A stretch of 64,000 bases of DNA, taken from positions 434,001 through 498,000 of the forward strand of contig NC_134756.1 in the NCBI RefSeq assembly GCF_050436995.1, written 5' to 3'. Numbering within the stretch: position 1 is the first letter of the stretch; the number at the start of each line of letters is the position of its first letter. The notes under the pieces are model-generated. The model saw only the letters and a list, made by a program, of their open reading frames with translations. It made no database searches and was not told where the DNA came from. Below, piece after piece: positions 36,051 through 46,665 of this stretch. A program made the translations under genes and the position numbers. Origin of the DNA: Anticarsia gemmatalis. Taxonomy: Eukaryota; Arthropoda; Insecta; Lepidoptera; Erebidae.

Positions 36051-36679
36051 TGTTTTTTTAAAATAAATCCTCAAAGTTTTGAACAACAATAATACATTGT
36101 AGAAAATCATAATAATGATAATATCTGCCAAACAATCTTACTACGACACAACCTTTAACCTTGAAACCTACAAAAACGGTCACAAATATTACCATAATGA
36201 TCATAATCTTACACCATATAAAGATTATTTAGGCATAAAATCCTTGGACTTCCTTTTTAGTTAGTAACTCGCGGTTTTACTCGTATAGACACACGCCTTT
36301 ATCACAATTCTACCTCCTAGAATATTTTTGTGCCTATGTGCTAATGCCTACATTTCAATCCAAATCTTATGCTAATATTTATATTAAGATTAGCGGAGGA
36401 ATCTTCAACTATCTCTAAGGTGAATATCATCAAATTTTCATCGGTGGTTTACCCGTAAGACCTCAATAAATCAAATCAAATCGATAAATCATCTAAGTAT
36501 AATTTAGACCTTATGATAGTCGTTACATTTACTGAATCTATAGCTTGGAACGGGGGAAATAGATGGACAGACAAACTTTACATCCATACTAATAAAAAAT
36601 TAGGCATATTAAAATCCTTGAAGTACCAAAGTTATTAACATCTACACACACTAAGGACAAACTTGTAGCCTTTGTCAGT

Positions 36680-36770
36680 CCAACCGGATCGGAGGCTAAG
36701 GCATTGTCTGCGGCAATAATGGGTTCGATTCCCGATAACCAATAGGGATTTGTATCTTAATGTCTTCGAG
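36680..36770 (+). mobile_element. SINE-like fragment
   Basis: GGAGGCTAAGGCATTGTCTG and GGGTTCGATTCCCGATAACC give a weak tRNA-like pair. Confidence 0.4.
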
Positions 36771-36971
36771 ATAAGCTCAGATGATGAGCCTTTGTCGACG
36801 TAATCTCGAGGGAAGCTTTTTGTCTTTTTACTTACAATATTCGAAAGTATTTTAGTATAGAGTTATGAATTTTGAACGAGATTTAACATGTTGGACCTTG
36901 TGAAGGGTATGTTGACATTATTTATACGAGATACAAAATTATAATGTATTTTAAATCATTTAGCATTTGCA

Positions 36972-37212
36972 CACACCGGTCGGTAAATCTGTAGGTAAAG
37001 CAACCTTTGGCGCGGTCATTCCATAGATGGTTGACCACACAGTGGTATTTGAACTGGGCGTCTCCGTGCTTTGGAGGGCACGTAAAAAATCGGTCCCGGT
37101 TGTTGTCAATCAAGATAACAGTCGTTAAGCCACATCAAATGCCTTCGAGCGGCTTGAACATCTTTGACACTAGGTTGACCACTAACCAAACGACAAGAAG
37201 AAGAAGTGTTAG
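36972..37212 (+). repeat. Interspersed repeat family F, longer copy
   Basis: It includes ATTCCATAGATGGTTGACCA upstream of the family F core. Both strands are open by chance. Confidence 0.6.
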
Positions 37213-37742
37213 TTGTTAGAAAGTTAATAAATTAACCGTCAGTTCGAAAAGTACGGGTTAACGAAACGAAATCAGCAAATAGTTCAGGAACCTGTAATTT
37301 TAAATTTAAACATCTTCCTCATTCTTGTCTAACCAGGGATTGGAATCTTTGACCTCGAGTTCCACTATATTTATCAAAGATTAAATATATATTTTACACC
37401 CGTATGAAAAATATTGTAATTCAGTTTCATTTAACTTTATGATTTATTTTGACAACATGATTAAAATGTATGCAAAATATGTGTGACAACATCTGCTGTA
37501 ATGAAATACTGTGTTGTAAATGAATATTCACATAACATATTGTTAATTTATCGTGTTCATATAATAAAGTGACTTGTGTATTATTTAAATACAGTCAGAC
37601 AATAATTTTCCAAATGTTTTTCAAAAACTTACTTTCTCGCAAAAAACTCTGCTAATTACTAAATTCCAGATTCGATTTCTAGGTTAGTTTCCAGTTTTAT
37701 AACATGACTAGCTGACCCGCACAACTTCGCTTGCGTCACATA

Positions 37743-37772
37743 CTGCCGTCGTAAATCTCAACACAGTAACTT
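37743..37772 (+). repeat. Left terminal inverted repeat
   Basis: CTGCCGTCGTAAATCT then CAACACAGTAACTT. It pairs with 38516-38545 with one mismatch. Confidence 0.85.
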
Positions 37773-38000
37773 CAAAATATGCGTTTTGAGAAAAACGCGG
37801 TTGAAGTTTAATGGTTAATTTTTGCTCTCATGAAGATACTAATTATTGTATATTATTTCATGCAACTTTTAATGTTAGTATATAGTTAAATCTTTGATTC
37901 TGTATATATATATATCTAGTATATTATTATTGTATAAATAATAAAATTAGATAATGTGTTTTAAGCTAGGGTAATAATATAATATTTTTTTCTTTTTTAA

Positions 38001-38038
38001 GTTACAACACGGTAACTCAACGGTTACTGTGTTGTAAC
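38001..38038. repeat. Internal hairpin of the CTGCCGTCG element
   Basis: GTTACAACACGGTAAC faces GTTACTGTGTTGTAAC across six bases, with one mismatch in 16. Confidence 0.75.
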
Positions 38039-38500
38039 CAAGTTTTACCTATTACTGTGTTGTAACTTTGTAAAGATATTAACATTAGGGGAATTACGAC
38101 ACAGTAAGTATGTACATACTGTGTTATAACTATGTTTCTTAGAAATACGTATAAAATCAGTAATACAGTAAATGAGATACTGTGATTTATTCAAGTATTT
38201 GTTGTTTATCTTTGAACAATATTTTATACGCAATCACAGTAACTGAAGAAGCCGTGTTATAATCAAGCAAAAAAAACAAAATGTAAACCATTCACGTTAA
38301 AAAAACACAGTTAGTAGTGAGATACTGTTATTTAATTTAAAATAACACAGATACTGTATTTTTTATTAAAAACAATTTTTTTTTTGTAAAAATACTGTGT
38401 TTTTATTTAATGTATTTCGGTAACTATCCATCGTACAAACAAACCGAAAACTTTCTCAAATAGCCCGCGGTCTCCTGATTCCAAAGAACTAAACAAACTA

Positions 38501-38530
38501 TAAACACAGTAACTTAAGTTACTGTGTTTA
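38501..38530. repeat. Perfect 30-bp palindrome overlapping the right TIR
   Basis: TAAACACAGTAACTT followed by its exact reverse complement. Confidence 0.9.
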
Positions 38531-38545
38531 GATTTACGACGGCAG
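38516..38545 (-). repeat. Right terminal inverted repeat
   Basis: Reverse complement of the left end; CATA follows at 38546-38549, duplicated from 37739-37742. Confidence 0.85.
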
Positions 38546-39001
38546 CATAAGAGAGAATGGTTAAAATTTTCCCCGTTTTTGTAACATTTTTTACTGGTAC
38601 TATGCTCCTATTTGTCGTAGCGTTATGATATATAGCCTGTAGCCTTCCTCGATAAATGGGCTATCTAAAAGAATTTTTCAAATCGGACCAGTAGTTCCTG
38701 AGATTAGCGCGTTCAAACAAACAAACTCTTCAGCTTTATAATATTAGTATAGATGTAAAAGTGATACGCCGACGTCTGCCTATACCATCATATTTAACAA
38801 GTATAACAAGTAATATGCCGAAAATGTAATTACTATACTATATACAATTCGACTAAATGAAATCTCAGAAACTCTCCGAAACAATTCTACTTCAACTAAT
38901 AGCTCACTCTTCATTCATTTCAAAATTACGTGCAATTGTCACGACGCAAGAGTGATTATTACTCCGTAACCGACGTTTCAGGTAGTCTCGAGTGTTTCCG
39001 T

Positions 39002-39102
39002 CCATTTTCGGAGACGTTCGGGCGCTTTCGCAGGCATTCGGCCACTTTCGGAGACGTCCGGACACTTTCGGAAGCGCTCGGCTACTTTCGTCCCCACTTC
39101 GG
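39002..39102. repeat. GC-rich 20-bp tandem repeat
   Basis: Units: CCATTTTCGGAGACGTTCGG, GCGCTTTCGCAGGCATTCGG, CCACTTTCGGAGACGTCCGG, ACACTTTCGGAAGCGCTCGG, and a partial fifth. The period is not a multiple of three, so the open frame across it is not a repeat protein. Confidence 0.85.
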
Positions 39103-39599
39103 CATTTTCAGGCACTTTGCTACAATTATGTTGGTGATTAAACGTATTTTGGGAATTCTGAAGGATATTTCATACAAATGGATGTATTTTGATTTATTTA
39201 TGTAGTTAAGTGCTTTAGTGGTTGGCGCTGGGGAGCAATAAGATTCATGTGTGACAAACTATGTTATGAAGTTACTTAATAAAATATTATGACAAAAAGT
39301 TGTAGTAAACAGGAATTTAAGTGAAGTTATTCTTCATGTGAAATGAAATACGCCTAGTGAAAAGTTAAGAGCAATGTCCAATATTGTATGTCGTGATGCA
39401 AGGTACCAAATTGCCGCTAAAATTAATACGCTTATGAAGTCCACTAGATTTTCTATATTTTCTTTTATTGAAGTTGTTGGCGCAAATAGAACTTTCTTTT
39501 ACCTAGTACATGTATTTCCAAAATCAGTAACAGCCACAGAAGTACCACAAAACCAATTTACCATTACCTAAGCTCACTATTCAGTACAGAAATAACATC

Positions 39600-40286
39600 C
39601 AATCTGGGGGCACGGAAGTGCCCCCGCAAGTCGAGCAAAAAAAAGCGGCACGGCCGTAACATCCTTTTCTCGAAGCAATTCGGGCTATTTTTGACACCCC
39701 TATAATTTCGGTGTGGATAAAACAAGAAGCCTGGATTTTCAGCAACTAATCAGTCATTGTATAAACACGGTATTTTTAAAATTTCAGTCAATTTGAACCA
39801 GTCGTTTAAGAATGACAACTTGTTGAAATTTTGAATTTTGTCACTCACTGATTCACTGACTCACTGACTCACTGACTCACCGATCATCAAAAGTCTAAGG
39901 TACTTCTAGCAGACTTAGAAGCTTAAAATTTAGAATACAAATAGGGTTTAGTGTCTTAATCATGGGAAAAATTTAATATTTTCTAATTTCGGTCCAGTTT
40001 TCTAAATACACCAACTGCAACAATAACTTTGTAATCCCATATAAATGTATAAGATTACAAGGTTACATTTGCAGTTAATGAATTATTATTACTGTAGAAA
40101 ATAAAATAAATAGGTGTAAATAGGTACCTACTATATGAGGCATAACGGGAGGGGGTATAGGGTGGGTAAGGGTGTTTAGCCCATGAAACTTAACAACATT
40201 CCCATAGGAAAATATGTTGAATTATGAAAAAAAAAACGTCTTTCTATACAAATTGGACTTATGTTCGCTCTACAAAAAGAAGTGAG
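39600..40286 (+). repeat. Structured repeat-like block with strong hairpin
   Basis: It opens with a perfect hairpin GGGGGCAC-GGAA-GTGCCCCC (39606-39625), then a poly-A tract, a GACTCACT tandem array (39841-39881), and GGAGGGGGTATAGGGTGGGT near 40150. No open frame is convincing. It abuts the 40287 foldback element. It looks like a dispersed element of unknown class. Confidence 0.45.
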
Positions 40287-40757
40287 ATGCCATCAAAAAC
40301 ATTCTGTAAAAACCTCAAGTCTCGCCGTAAAAAGTTGTGAGATCTATATAATACCAAGTCGATTAATCTATTTAGTCTCTACTTAAAGGACCTTCTGTCT
40401 TAAGTTATTACGTATGTTATTATCATGCCAATTTAAAAAAAATACCTTTAAAACAAATAGATCGACTTGGTCATCGCAAGAAAACACAAATTCGCCATTA
40501 ACATTTCAGGAGCATTAACTTCTCGTCGTGCTGTGTAGTGTGATACATACTAATAATCAAATCATGCGATGGCCAGGTCGGTCTATTTGTTTAAGAGGTA
40601 TTTTTTTTAAAATTGACATGATAATAACATACGTAATAACTTAAGACAGAAGGTCCTTTAAGTAGAGACTAAATAGATTAATCGACTTGGTATTATATAG
40701 ATCTCACAACTTTTTACGGCGAGACTTGAGGTTTTTACAGAATGTTTTTGATGGCAT
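40287..40757. mobile_element. Long foldback element (~190-bp arms)
   Basis: The left arm 40287-40479 and right arm 40564-40757 are near-identical reverse complements (outer ATGCCATCAAAAAC, inner part ending in CATCGCA). The spacer is about 84 bp. Homology extends weakly outward through AAAAGAA. No target duplication could be fixed and nothing is coded. Confidence 0.75.
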
Positions 40758-42465
40758 TTCTTTTAGGCAAAGCCCCATAATTTCCGTGAGTACTTCGCCA
40801 CATAATCCTTTCCTCAATCGCGGGGAATGTTTCAGTACAGTTGCGTTTTGTGCGGTGTCAGTCAGAATTCGGTCGTGTCCCGCCCTCGGCGGCGCAACGT
40901 ACAGACAGAAGCAATTGTTCAACATGAAAATGCTCGAGGAAAATCTGTAGAAAAATACTTATTCTATTTATCAGCTATAAATATTGACTTTCAGTTAGTT
41001 TTATATTATTTTGGAATAGGGAGGCCCACATATTAATCATCGCTGGCATAAGGGACAAAGGTGGTACCGTCTTTATAACCTGGTCAAAACTCACTCACAA
41101 ATAAATTTTGCGTGATTAGGAACACTTTAATTTTCATCCTCTTGGCTTCCGTAAAAAGTCTTGTCTAAAGCTGAAAGCTAATGATAGACGAACGCCCACA
41201 CGAAAAAGAGCTCAATTGAAATAAAACGAAATCATAATTAGGTACAATTAATCACGCATCGAATTTAACTATCTGGAGTTGCAGTTTAATAATGCAGGCT
41301 AAGTTTCCCAAATAATATGTAGGACTTTTGCTGCGGGCTGTACTTTGAACCTAAGTTGAACCGATGTTCAGAGTATAGGGTGTGAATTGCACCGGTACCA
41401 ACTAACTATACATGAGCACGTAACGTGGAATTTGGAGTTCACCAACCTTTTTTATTCGAAATGTTTTTGGTAAATGGTTCAACGTAATGTTATAATACTT
41501 TAGGCACGAAGAAAAGTAGGTATCCAGTCGTAGGATAGGAAATTATGTCTTTCTAGCCCAAGAGTGATGAAACGATTAAACTTAAAGAGAGACCGTGAGT
41601 TTCTTGCTAACTCTTCTCATAAGGCTCTTCCCCCGTTCCGAGCTAGTGGTAGGTTGAGTAATTGTAACGACTACCATTAGTGTCAACATTTGACCAGAAT
41701 AAATAAATGATTTGATTTTAATTTTCACCACCATTCACACGTGAATTTTCATTACTTCAAATAAAGTGGTTTTTTAGACTGTGCATCAAAATAATTTTGG
41801 TATGGAGATTACCTGTCTTAGCTTTCCAGCTATGCAACTAAGAAGGTGTTCTCCCTCGTGACACAATAACAAAGTAAACATTAACACAAAACAGCCTTAA
41901 AACCAATTTAATTTTCCCTCAACGAGCGTTATCAGAAAAAATATCAAATTATCCTCCCGATAATACCGTGATTATTATCATTATTTCCTTATTTTTTGTA
42001 AAATATCGCTTTTCGCAATATTGGGGATCAAGTGTGGTGATTATGAGTGTTATCGTACTACGCCTGTTATCTCTTTGTTTGGTGAAGTCAGTAACGTGGC
42101 GAATGGACATTACTTTTTATATTTGTTTGTCTTTATTCTTTATACTTTCGGTTTACGATAGACGTTGCGTGAAACTTATTGCGTATTATCGCGTGTGTTT
42201 CGTGGAATGATGCAGAGGAAATGCTTTATATATAGAGCCTGCATAAGACATATAACATAACTGTTTTATCAAGTGGTAATTGGTTTAAAGTAATGGTTTA
42301 ATCTACAGCTTCAAAGCGGCAAAAATGATACCTAAAATTCTAAAGTTTTAAGGTTTTAGTACTTAACATATTCATGTAAGCGAATACTTGTAATAAGGTG
42401 ATTATGGAGATCTAGATGCCTTTGCCTTGACTAGCCTTTTCGAGACCTTATTAACTTAACTACAT
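40758..42465. other. Non-coding DNA with CpG-rich patch
   Basis: GTGTCAGTCAG and CCGCCCTCGGCGGCGCAACG at 40855-40900 precede a tiny frame (MKMLEENL). It could be promoter-like, but no downstream exon is seen. Confidence 0.3.
41630..41730 (+). repeat. Interspersed repeat family E
   Basis: GAGCTAGTGGTAGGTTGAGT and GTCAACATTTGACC match the 33405 copy. Confidence 0.55.
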
Positions 42466-42557
42466 ACATACATAAAATCACGCCTGATTCTCATAAGGGC
42501 AAAGAGACCTAAGAACGCCACCTGCTACGATCCCTACAAATTTCTTTTGCTTCATTC
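42466..42557 (+). repeat. Interspersed repeat family D, next to the hAT MITE
   Basis: ATACATAAAATCACGCC and TACAAATTTCTTTTGCTTCA match the family; the hAT element inserted at its 3' end. Confidence 0.55.
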
Positions 42558-42565
42558 ATATATAC

Positions 42566-42740
42566 CAGGGGTTCCCAAACTTTTTTTAGTCCGGAACCAC
42601 TTTTATATTTTTCTTGTTAGCAGGGACCACTATGTAGGTATATTAAAAATAAAGTGTAATAGTTGTTGAAAATTTAAAATTTTAAATCATTCGCGGTCCG
42701 TATTTTGGTCTCCGCGGACCACTGTAATTGGGAACCACTG
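42566..42740. mobile_element. hAT-type MITE
   Basis: It has terminal repeats CAGGGGTTCCCAA and TTGGGAACCACTG. The 8-bp flanks are ATATATAC and ACATATAC, with one mismatch. End sequence and duplication length fit hAT. Length 175 bp. Confidence 0.8.
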
Positions 42741-42748
42741 ACATATAC

Positions 42749-44665
42749 AAACCAGTGGGCTATCTAATAAATAATACATAAGTACTATTTTCCATCTGTC
42801 ATCTTCATCCTAGGTTCAAACCTAGACGTCTAGAAATCAGTCGCACAAGTTCCTTCGGGAATAACCTTTTGTTGAAAGAGTGAAGTGAAATATAAATAAT
42901 TCAGTACAGTGATGTGCTGACGTCAGAATGTCTGTCTCAAATGAAGAGTGGCACTTGATGAAGAGTTTCTTTGTAAGGACTTTTATTGCTTTCTATTTCA
43001 AAGGGTATACCTGTGAGGAAAATGTGTTGCGTGCATATTCTTTTCTGAGAACAAAGTTCAAATTTCAAATTTATAAGATAAAATTCATCAAAGCGGTGAG
43101 GAGTCGTTTTCTAAAGGAGTATTTTTTGTAGTGGAGAAAAAATAGATTACTTATTCCAATATTATTCAATGATGTTGAATGTAACTCTTAAGTTTGAAAA
43201 ACAAAGTTGAATAGTTTCCTACTTACATTTCCAGCCCATAATTTGTAAGAAGAAAGAAACTTGAATCAGATATTATCAGTTAACAAACCGTTCGCTGAGA
43301 TCGTTTGTTCACTCCTAGTCCTTATAATGATGACATTAACGTGCCAACTGATTTCTTGTAGTCCGAACTTTTTTACCTTAACTTCTCAGCATACCTGTAT
43401 TAATAGATCCTGTGAGTGATGAAGAAATCACGAATCAATGTAGTGAGACCGCTAAGAGTGTCATGGGTTTGATTCTTACACGACACAAATAATACTTTAT
43501 TGTGTGATAAACAAATTAATGTTGCTTTCGGATTCACTGTAAAAATCGAAATAAAGTAGTTTAAAGTAATTCTTAGCCAAGAAGTATTAGAAAAATAACT
43601 ACATATTTTAAGAAAAGCCTTACATTTTACTTACTCTGACGTCCCACAGTTTGTCCGATATTTTACTAAACTAAAACTTCCCAAAATCGTCCTACGTCCT
43701 ACATCATAGTGGGTCTTCCGCACTTGAAGTCCTACAGTTCTAGTACTAAGTTGTGTCATAACTCTTAAAGATGAGGTGTGAATGAGCCCCTTGTGATATC
43801 TGATATTTATGAGGTAACTTAGTACTAGAAACCATTTGTTTGCTGTAGGAACTATAATAAGTGAAGATGTAGCTTTATTTAGTTCGGTAAAATCTTTTGA
43901 TATGATCCATCACTTGTCAAGGGCCTATCACGTATCTCAGTTGATAACTATTTATTGTTTTCTCACTTAGATAAGACTGATTAACACGTTAATCTAAACA
44001 GCAATGTTATGTAACAGAGTGAGTTAATGTTGCAATGTTAATAATCGAAGGAGCAACGTACTGAAAGTATCCATCAATTTGACGTGCACTAGTTGGCAAC
44101 TCAGATACGTGATAAGCCCGCAGTTTCTCTTTTAGAAAGATAATGATGTTTGCTTGTCAAAAAGATGAAAATCTAGTAGTAGACTAATAATCTTAAATTA
44201 GGTAGTGCTGAAATAAAGTTTCTCTATTATTTTATCGAAATTATATTTGAGTGGAGCGCGGGTCAGCTAGTTAGTAGCTAAAGTTTTTGAGTAACTTTCC
44301 GCAACACAGAATGTTTGAACTATAACTGACTTGTAGATTTATCCTAAAACTTTAGGCTTCTGTCTTCTTAGGACTATTGTATAATTTCACAAGGATAGTT
44401 ATTGAAAATATTATCAGTAGCATTGACCGCTCAAACTTTAGTACAAATGTTGACCTTTCAAAGTATACTTCACTCCCAAAGAAATAACAATTGAAATGGG
44501 TTTTCTTGGGTCTCATGAGTTCGAGTTCCACATTATAGATATTTAAGCTACATTGGCCCAATAATGGTCCCTGACTTACTGTATGTCTCTTAGGTCTTCT
44601 GCGACACAAGATTCTTCTCTATAAGGAGGAATTGTAAAAAAATACTGGTGATATATCTCTATACA
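42749..44665. other. AT-rich non-coding DNA
   Basis: A 67-codon open frame at 42928-43131 has ordinary AT-driven composition and no support. A SINE-like GGGTTTGATTC segment lies near 43465. Confidence 0.35.
44254..44270 (+). mobile_element. Lep1-type 3' tip, solo
   Basis: Only the terminal GAGCGCGGGTCAGCTAG is recognisable; the body is gone or unrecognisable. Confidence 0.5.
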
Positions 44666-44671
44666 TTTATT
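44666..44671 (-). terminator. Candidate poly(A) signal of the Gln/Pro-rich gene
   Basis: AATAAA on the minus strand lies about 320 nt past the stop codon. The 3' flank is AT-rich, so chance occurrence is possible. Confidence 0.3.
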
Positions 44672-44988
44672 TATCAGAAGCATATAAGAATGTTTTATGG
44701 CATCACAGTTCAGCTTGCACCATTGCGTCAGCGTTACGACTTACTCTAATTAACCCTACTGTTATAAAATATATAATACTATCTTTTGATATAATCATAT
44801 TTTGTACATAGCCTATTACATAAGAGTATTTACATGCTAAAGTTAAACGTTTAATACACTAACTGCAAAAATATTCCTTCAATTTTTCGACTTTCAGAAA
44901 TCAGTCACAAATTTAAAGTTTCCACAAACAAAAAATCATATTTAAGTATTTAGTATTAAGACATAACACTATCAAGTGATTAATAGAA

Positions 44989-46665
44989 TCAACGGTGGAA
45001 GCCTCCGAATATAGACTCCGCGTACTTTCCAAAGAACTGCGGCGGGAATGTTGGTTCACTGGTAGGCTGGTACTCTGTCTGTAGAACAAAATCGCCTGGA
45101 TTGTGCAACACCCGAGGTTCTAGCAACGGCTGGTAGTGGGGAACGACTGGACTGAAGAAGGGAGCATGAGCACCAAAGTCCAGACCTGAAGGGTGAATGG
45201 CCTGGAACCGAACAGTGCCAGGATGTGGCTGAATCGTCTCAGGGTGAGGTCCAATCTCTTCCACCTGATTTTCCTGTTGTGGAATTTGCTGTTCATCTAA
45301 AGTATTTGGAGATTGCTCTTCTTGTTCAGTTTGTGATTGCTCCTGACGAGGTTCGGACTGTTCTTGATTACGAGATTGTTGCTCCTGCTGTTGATCATTA
45401 TGCGTCTGTTCTCTGTGCTCAATTGGTTCTCCTTGAGACCGTATTAAGGGGCGCGTTGTCACTGGTTGCAAATCTTTCGGCAGTTGGCTATGATCCACAT
45501 TTGTTGCAATTTCTATTTCGTAATCTGCTTTAGTAGGTTCAACGGGCTGTGGTGTAGAAAGAGACTGATATTCTCCAGAGGTGGTTGTTAAACCTGGATG
45601 TTTCTCCAGTTTCAAACTCCTCCCTGGTTGTCGTGGTTGGAACTTGGCCTCGGGCTTGAGTTCTGTATGTATTTCTTGCAATTCCTTCGACTGCTGAATC
45701 TGTACCAAGTGACGAGCAGAAGTAGGAATGTTTGATTGTTCAGCTCGTGTTAATATTTCCGGTCGAGCAGTTGATGATGCGTAGTACTCAGAAGGTTCGT
45801 ATGTTAACGATTGAAGGGTGACTGGTGAAGCTAGTAACGACTGTGATGTGGGTTGTGGCGTTTGCAAAGATCTAGAATCTTGGTATGAAGATCTTGGCTG
45901 CGGTTCTCTTGGATTGCTTCTGACAGTTTCCGGCTTTGCTGTGGTCGCTTGTAGCAACTGGTCTGGAGGTGATTGAGGCTTCGGTGTGATGTTTATATGT
46001 GGTTGCAAAGTCGGGTGATGCAGAGGTATGACAGTTTGTCTGTAAGGTACTGGTGAAGGAGTCGCAGTGTACTGGCCTAATGGTAATACATGGACGGGGC
46101 TCTGCGAGCTCGGTAGCTCAGGAAATCTGAACGGCTTGCTTTCTGCCGCTTCCTGATATTTAGGCCTGTGGTAAGCTATAGGTGATACAGTCGTAGATTG
46201 TTCTAGAGATTTTGGATGTGGTCCGGCTGCAGGTTTGCCTTCAGATGGTTGTAACTGCACGGGCTGAAGTAAAGGTTCCCGTTCTAATTCATAAAACAGC
46301 TGCTGTCTTACAGGGTTTAGGAAGAACTGGTGTTTTGGTTGTGGAATAGACACAATGTGAGGTCTAGGAGATTGCTCTGGTACTTGCTGTAGTAGTACTC
46401 CCTGGGGATATTTTGGTGGTTGTACAGGCACATATTGTTGTTCTTTTACTGTTTCCAGCTTCCTTCCTTCGGATTGTGGTGGGCGAAGTTCAGGAACGTA
46501 GATCGGCTGCTGTTGGTTCAGTTGCACTTGATTTGATGCACTTGGTTGTTGCTGGAACTTCGATGGTTGTTCGTATTTGAGCGGATCAGGCTGGCGGTCG
46601 AAATTGGCTTGGTTTTGTGTGAAGCTGGCGTAACTTATCGCTCCGTTTGGATGAGCGTGGTAAGC
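44989..46665 (-). CDS. Gln/Pro-rich gene, last exon
   Basis: This 1677-nt exon follows acceptor CTACTTTCAG and encodes AYHAHPNGAISYASFTQNQ through GGFHR. The open frame continues about 24 nt upstream of the acceptor to a fortuitous ATG, which I do not take as the start. Confidence 0.85.
   Translation of the reverse strand, partial: AYHAHPNGAISYASFTQNQANFDRQPDPLKYEQPSKFQQQPSASNQVQLNQQQPIYVPELRPPQSEGRKLETVKEQQYVPVQPPKYPQGVLLQQVPEQSPRPHIVSIPQPKHQFFLNPVRQQLFYELEREPLLQPVQLQPSEGKPAAGPHPKSLEQSTTVSPIAYHRPKYQEAAESKPFRFPELPSSQSPVHVLPLGQYTATPSPVPYRQTVIPLHHPTLQPHINITPKPQSPPDQLLQATTAKPETVRSNPREPQPRSSYQDSRSLQTPQPTSQSLLASPVTLQSLTYEPSEYYASSTARPEILTRAEQSNIPTSARHLVQIQQSKELQEIHTELKPEAKFQPRQPGRSLKLEKHPGLTTTSGEYQSLSTPQPVEPTKADYEIEIATNVDHSQLPKDLQPVTTRPLIRSQGEPIEHREQTHNDQQQEQQSRNQEQSEPRQEQSQTEQEEQSPNTLDEQQIPQQENQVEEIGPHPETIQPHPGTVRFQAIHPSGLDFGAHAPFFSPVVPHYQPLLEPRVLHNPGDFVLQTEYQPTSEPTFPPQFFGKYAESIFGGFHR

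Larger units (their letters stand above)
37743..38545. mobile_element. Non-autonomous TIR transposon with internal ACACAGTAAC array, inside Lep1
   Basis: The 30-bp terminal repeats (CTGCCGTCGTAAATCT..., 29 of 30 identical) are flanked by CATA on both sides. The interrupted Lep1 copy has a single CATA at that point, so the 4-bp target duplication is direct. No transposase is coded. The inner half of the TIR, ACACAGTAAC, recurs in both orientations through the interior. The right TIR is part of a perfect 30-bp palindrome at 38501-38530. Superfamily is undetermined. Confidence 0.85.
37708..38753 (-). mobile_element. Lep1-type Helitron-like element split by another transposon
   Basis: The 3' part is 37708-37742 and the body is 38546-38753. 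They are separated by an 803-bp inverted-repeat element. Both parts match the other copies. Confidence 0.9.

Noticed and set aside
37743..38545. CRISPR-like or satellite array reading of the ACACAGTAAC copies
   Set aside because: Spacing is irregular and orientation is mixed; TIRs and a target duplication show a transposon.
42928..43131. 67-codon plus open frame with a nearby TCAGTA
   Set aside because: AT-driven composition, no splice or family evidence; kept only as a remark in the region entry.
45225..45533. 102-codon plus-strand open frame
   Set aside because: Antisense to the Gln/Pro-rich last exon, whose strand has the long frame and the splice sites.
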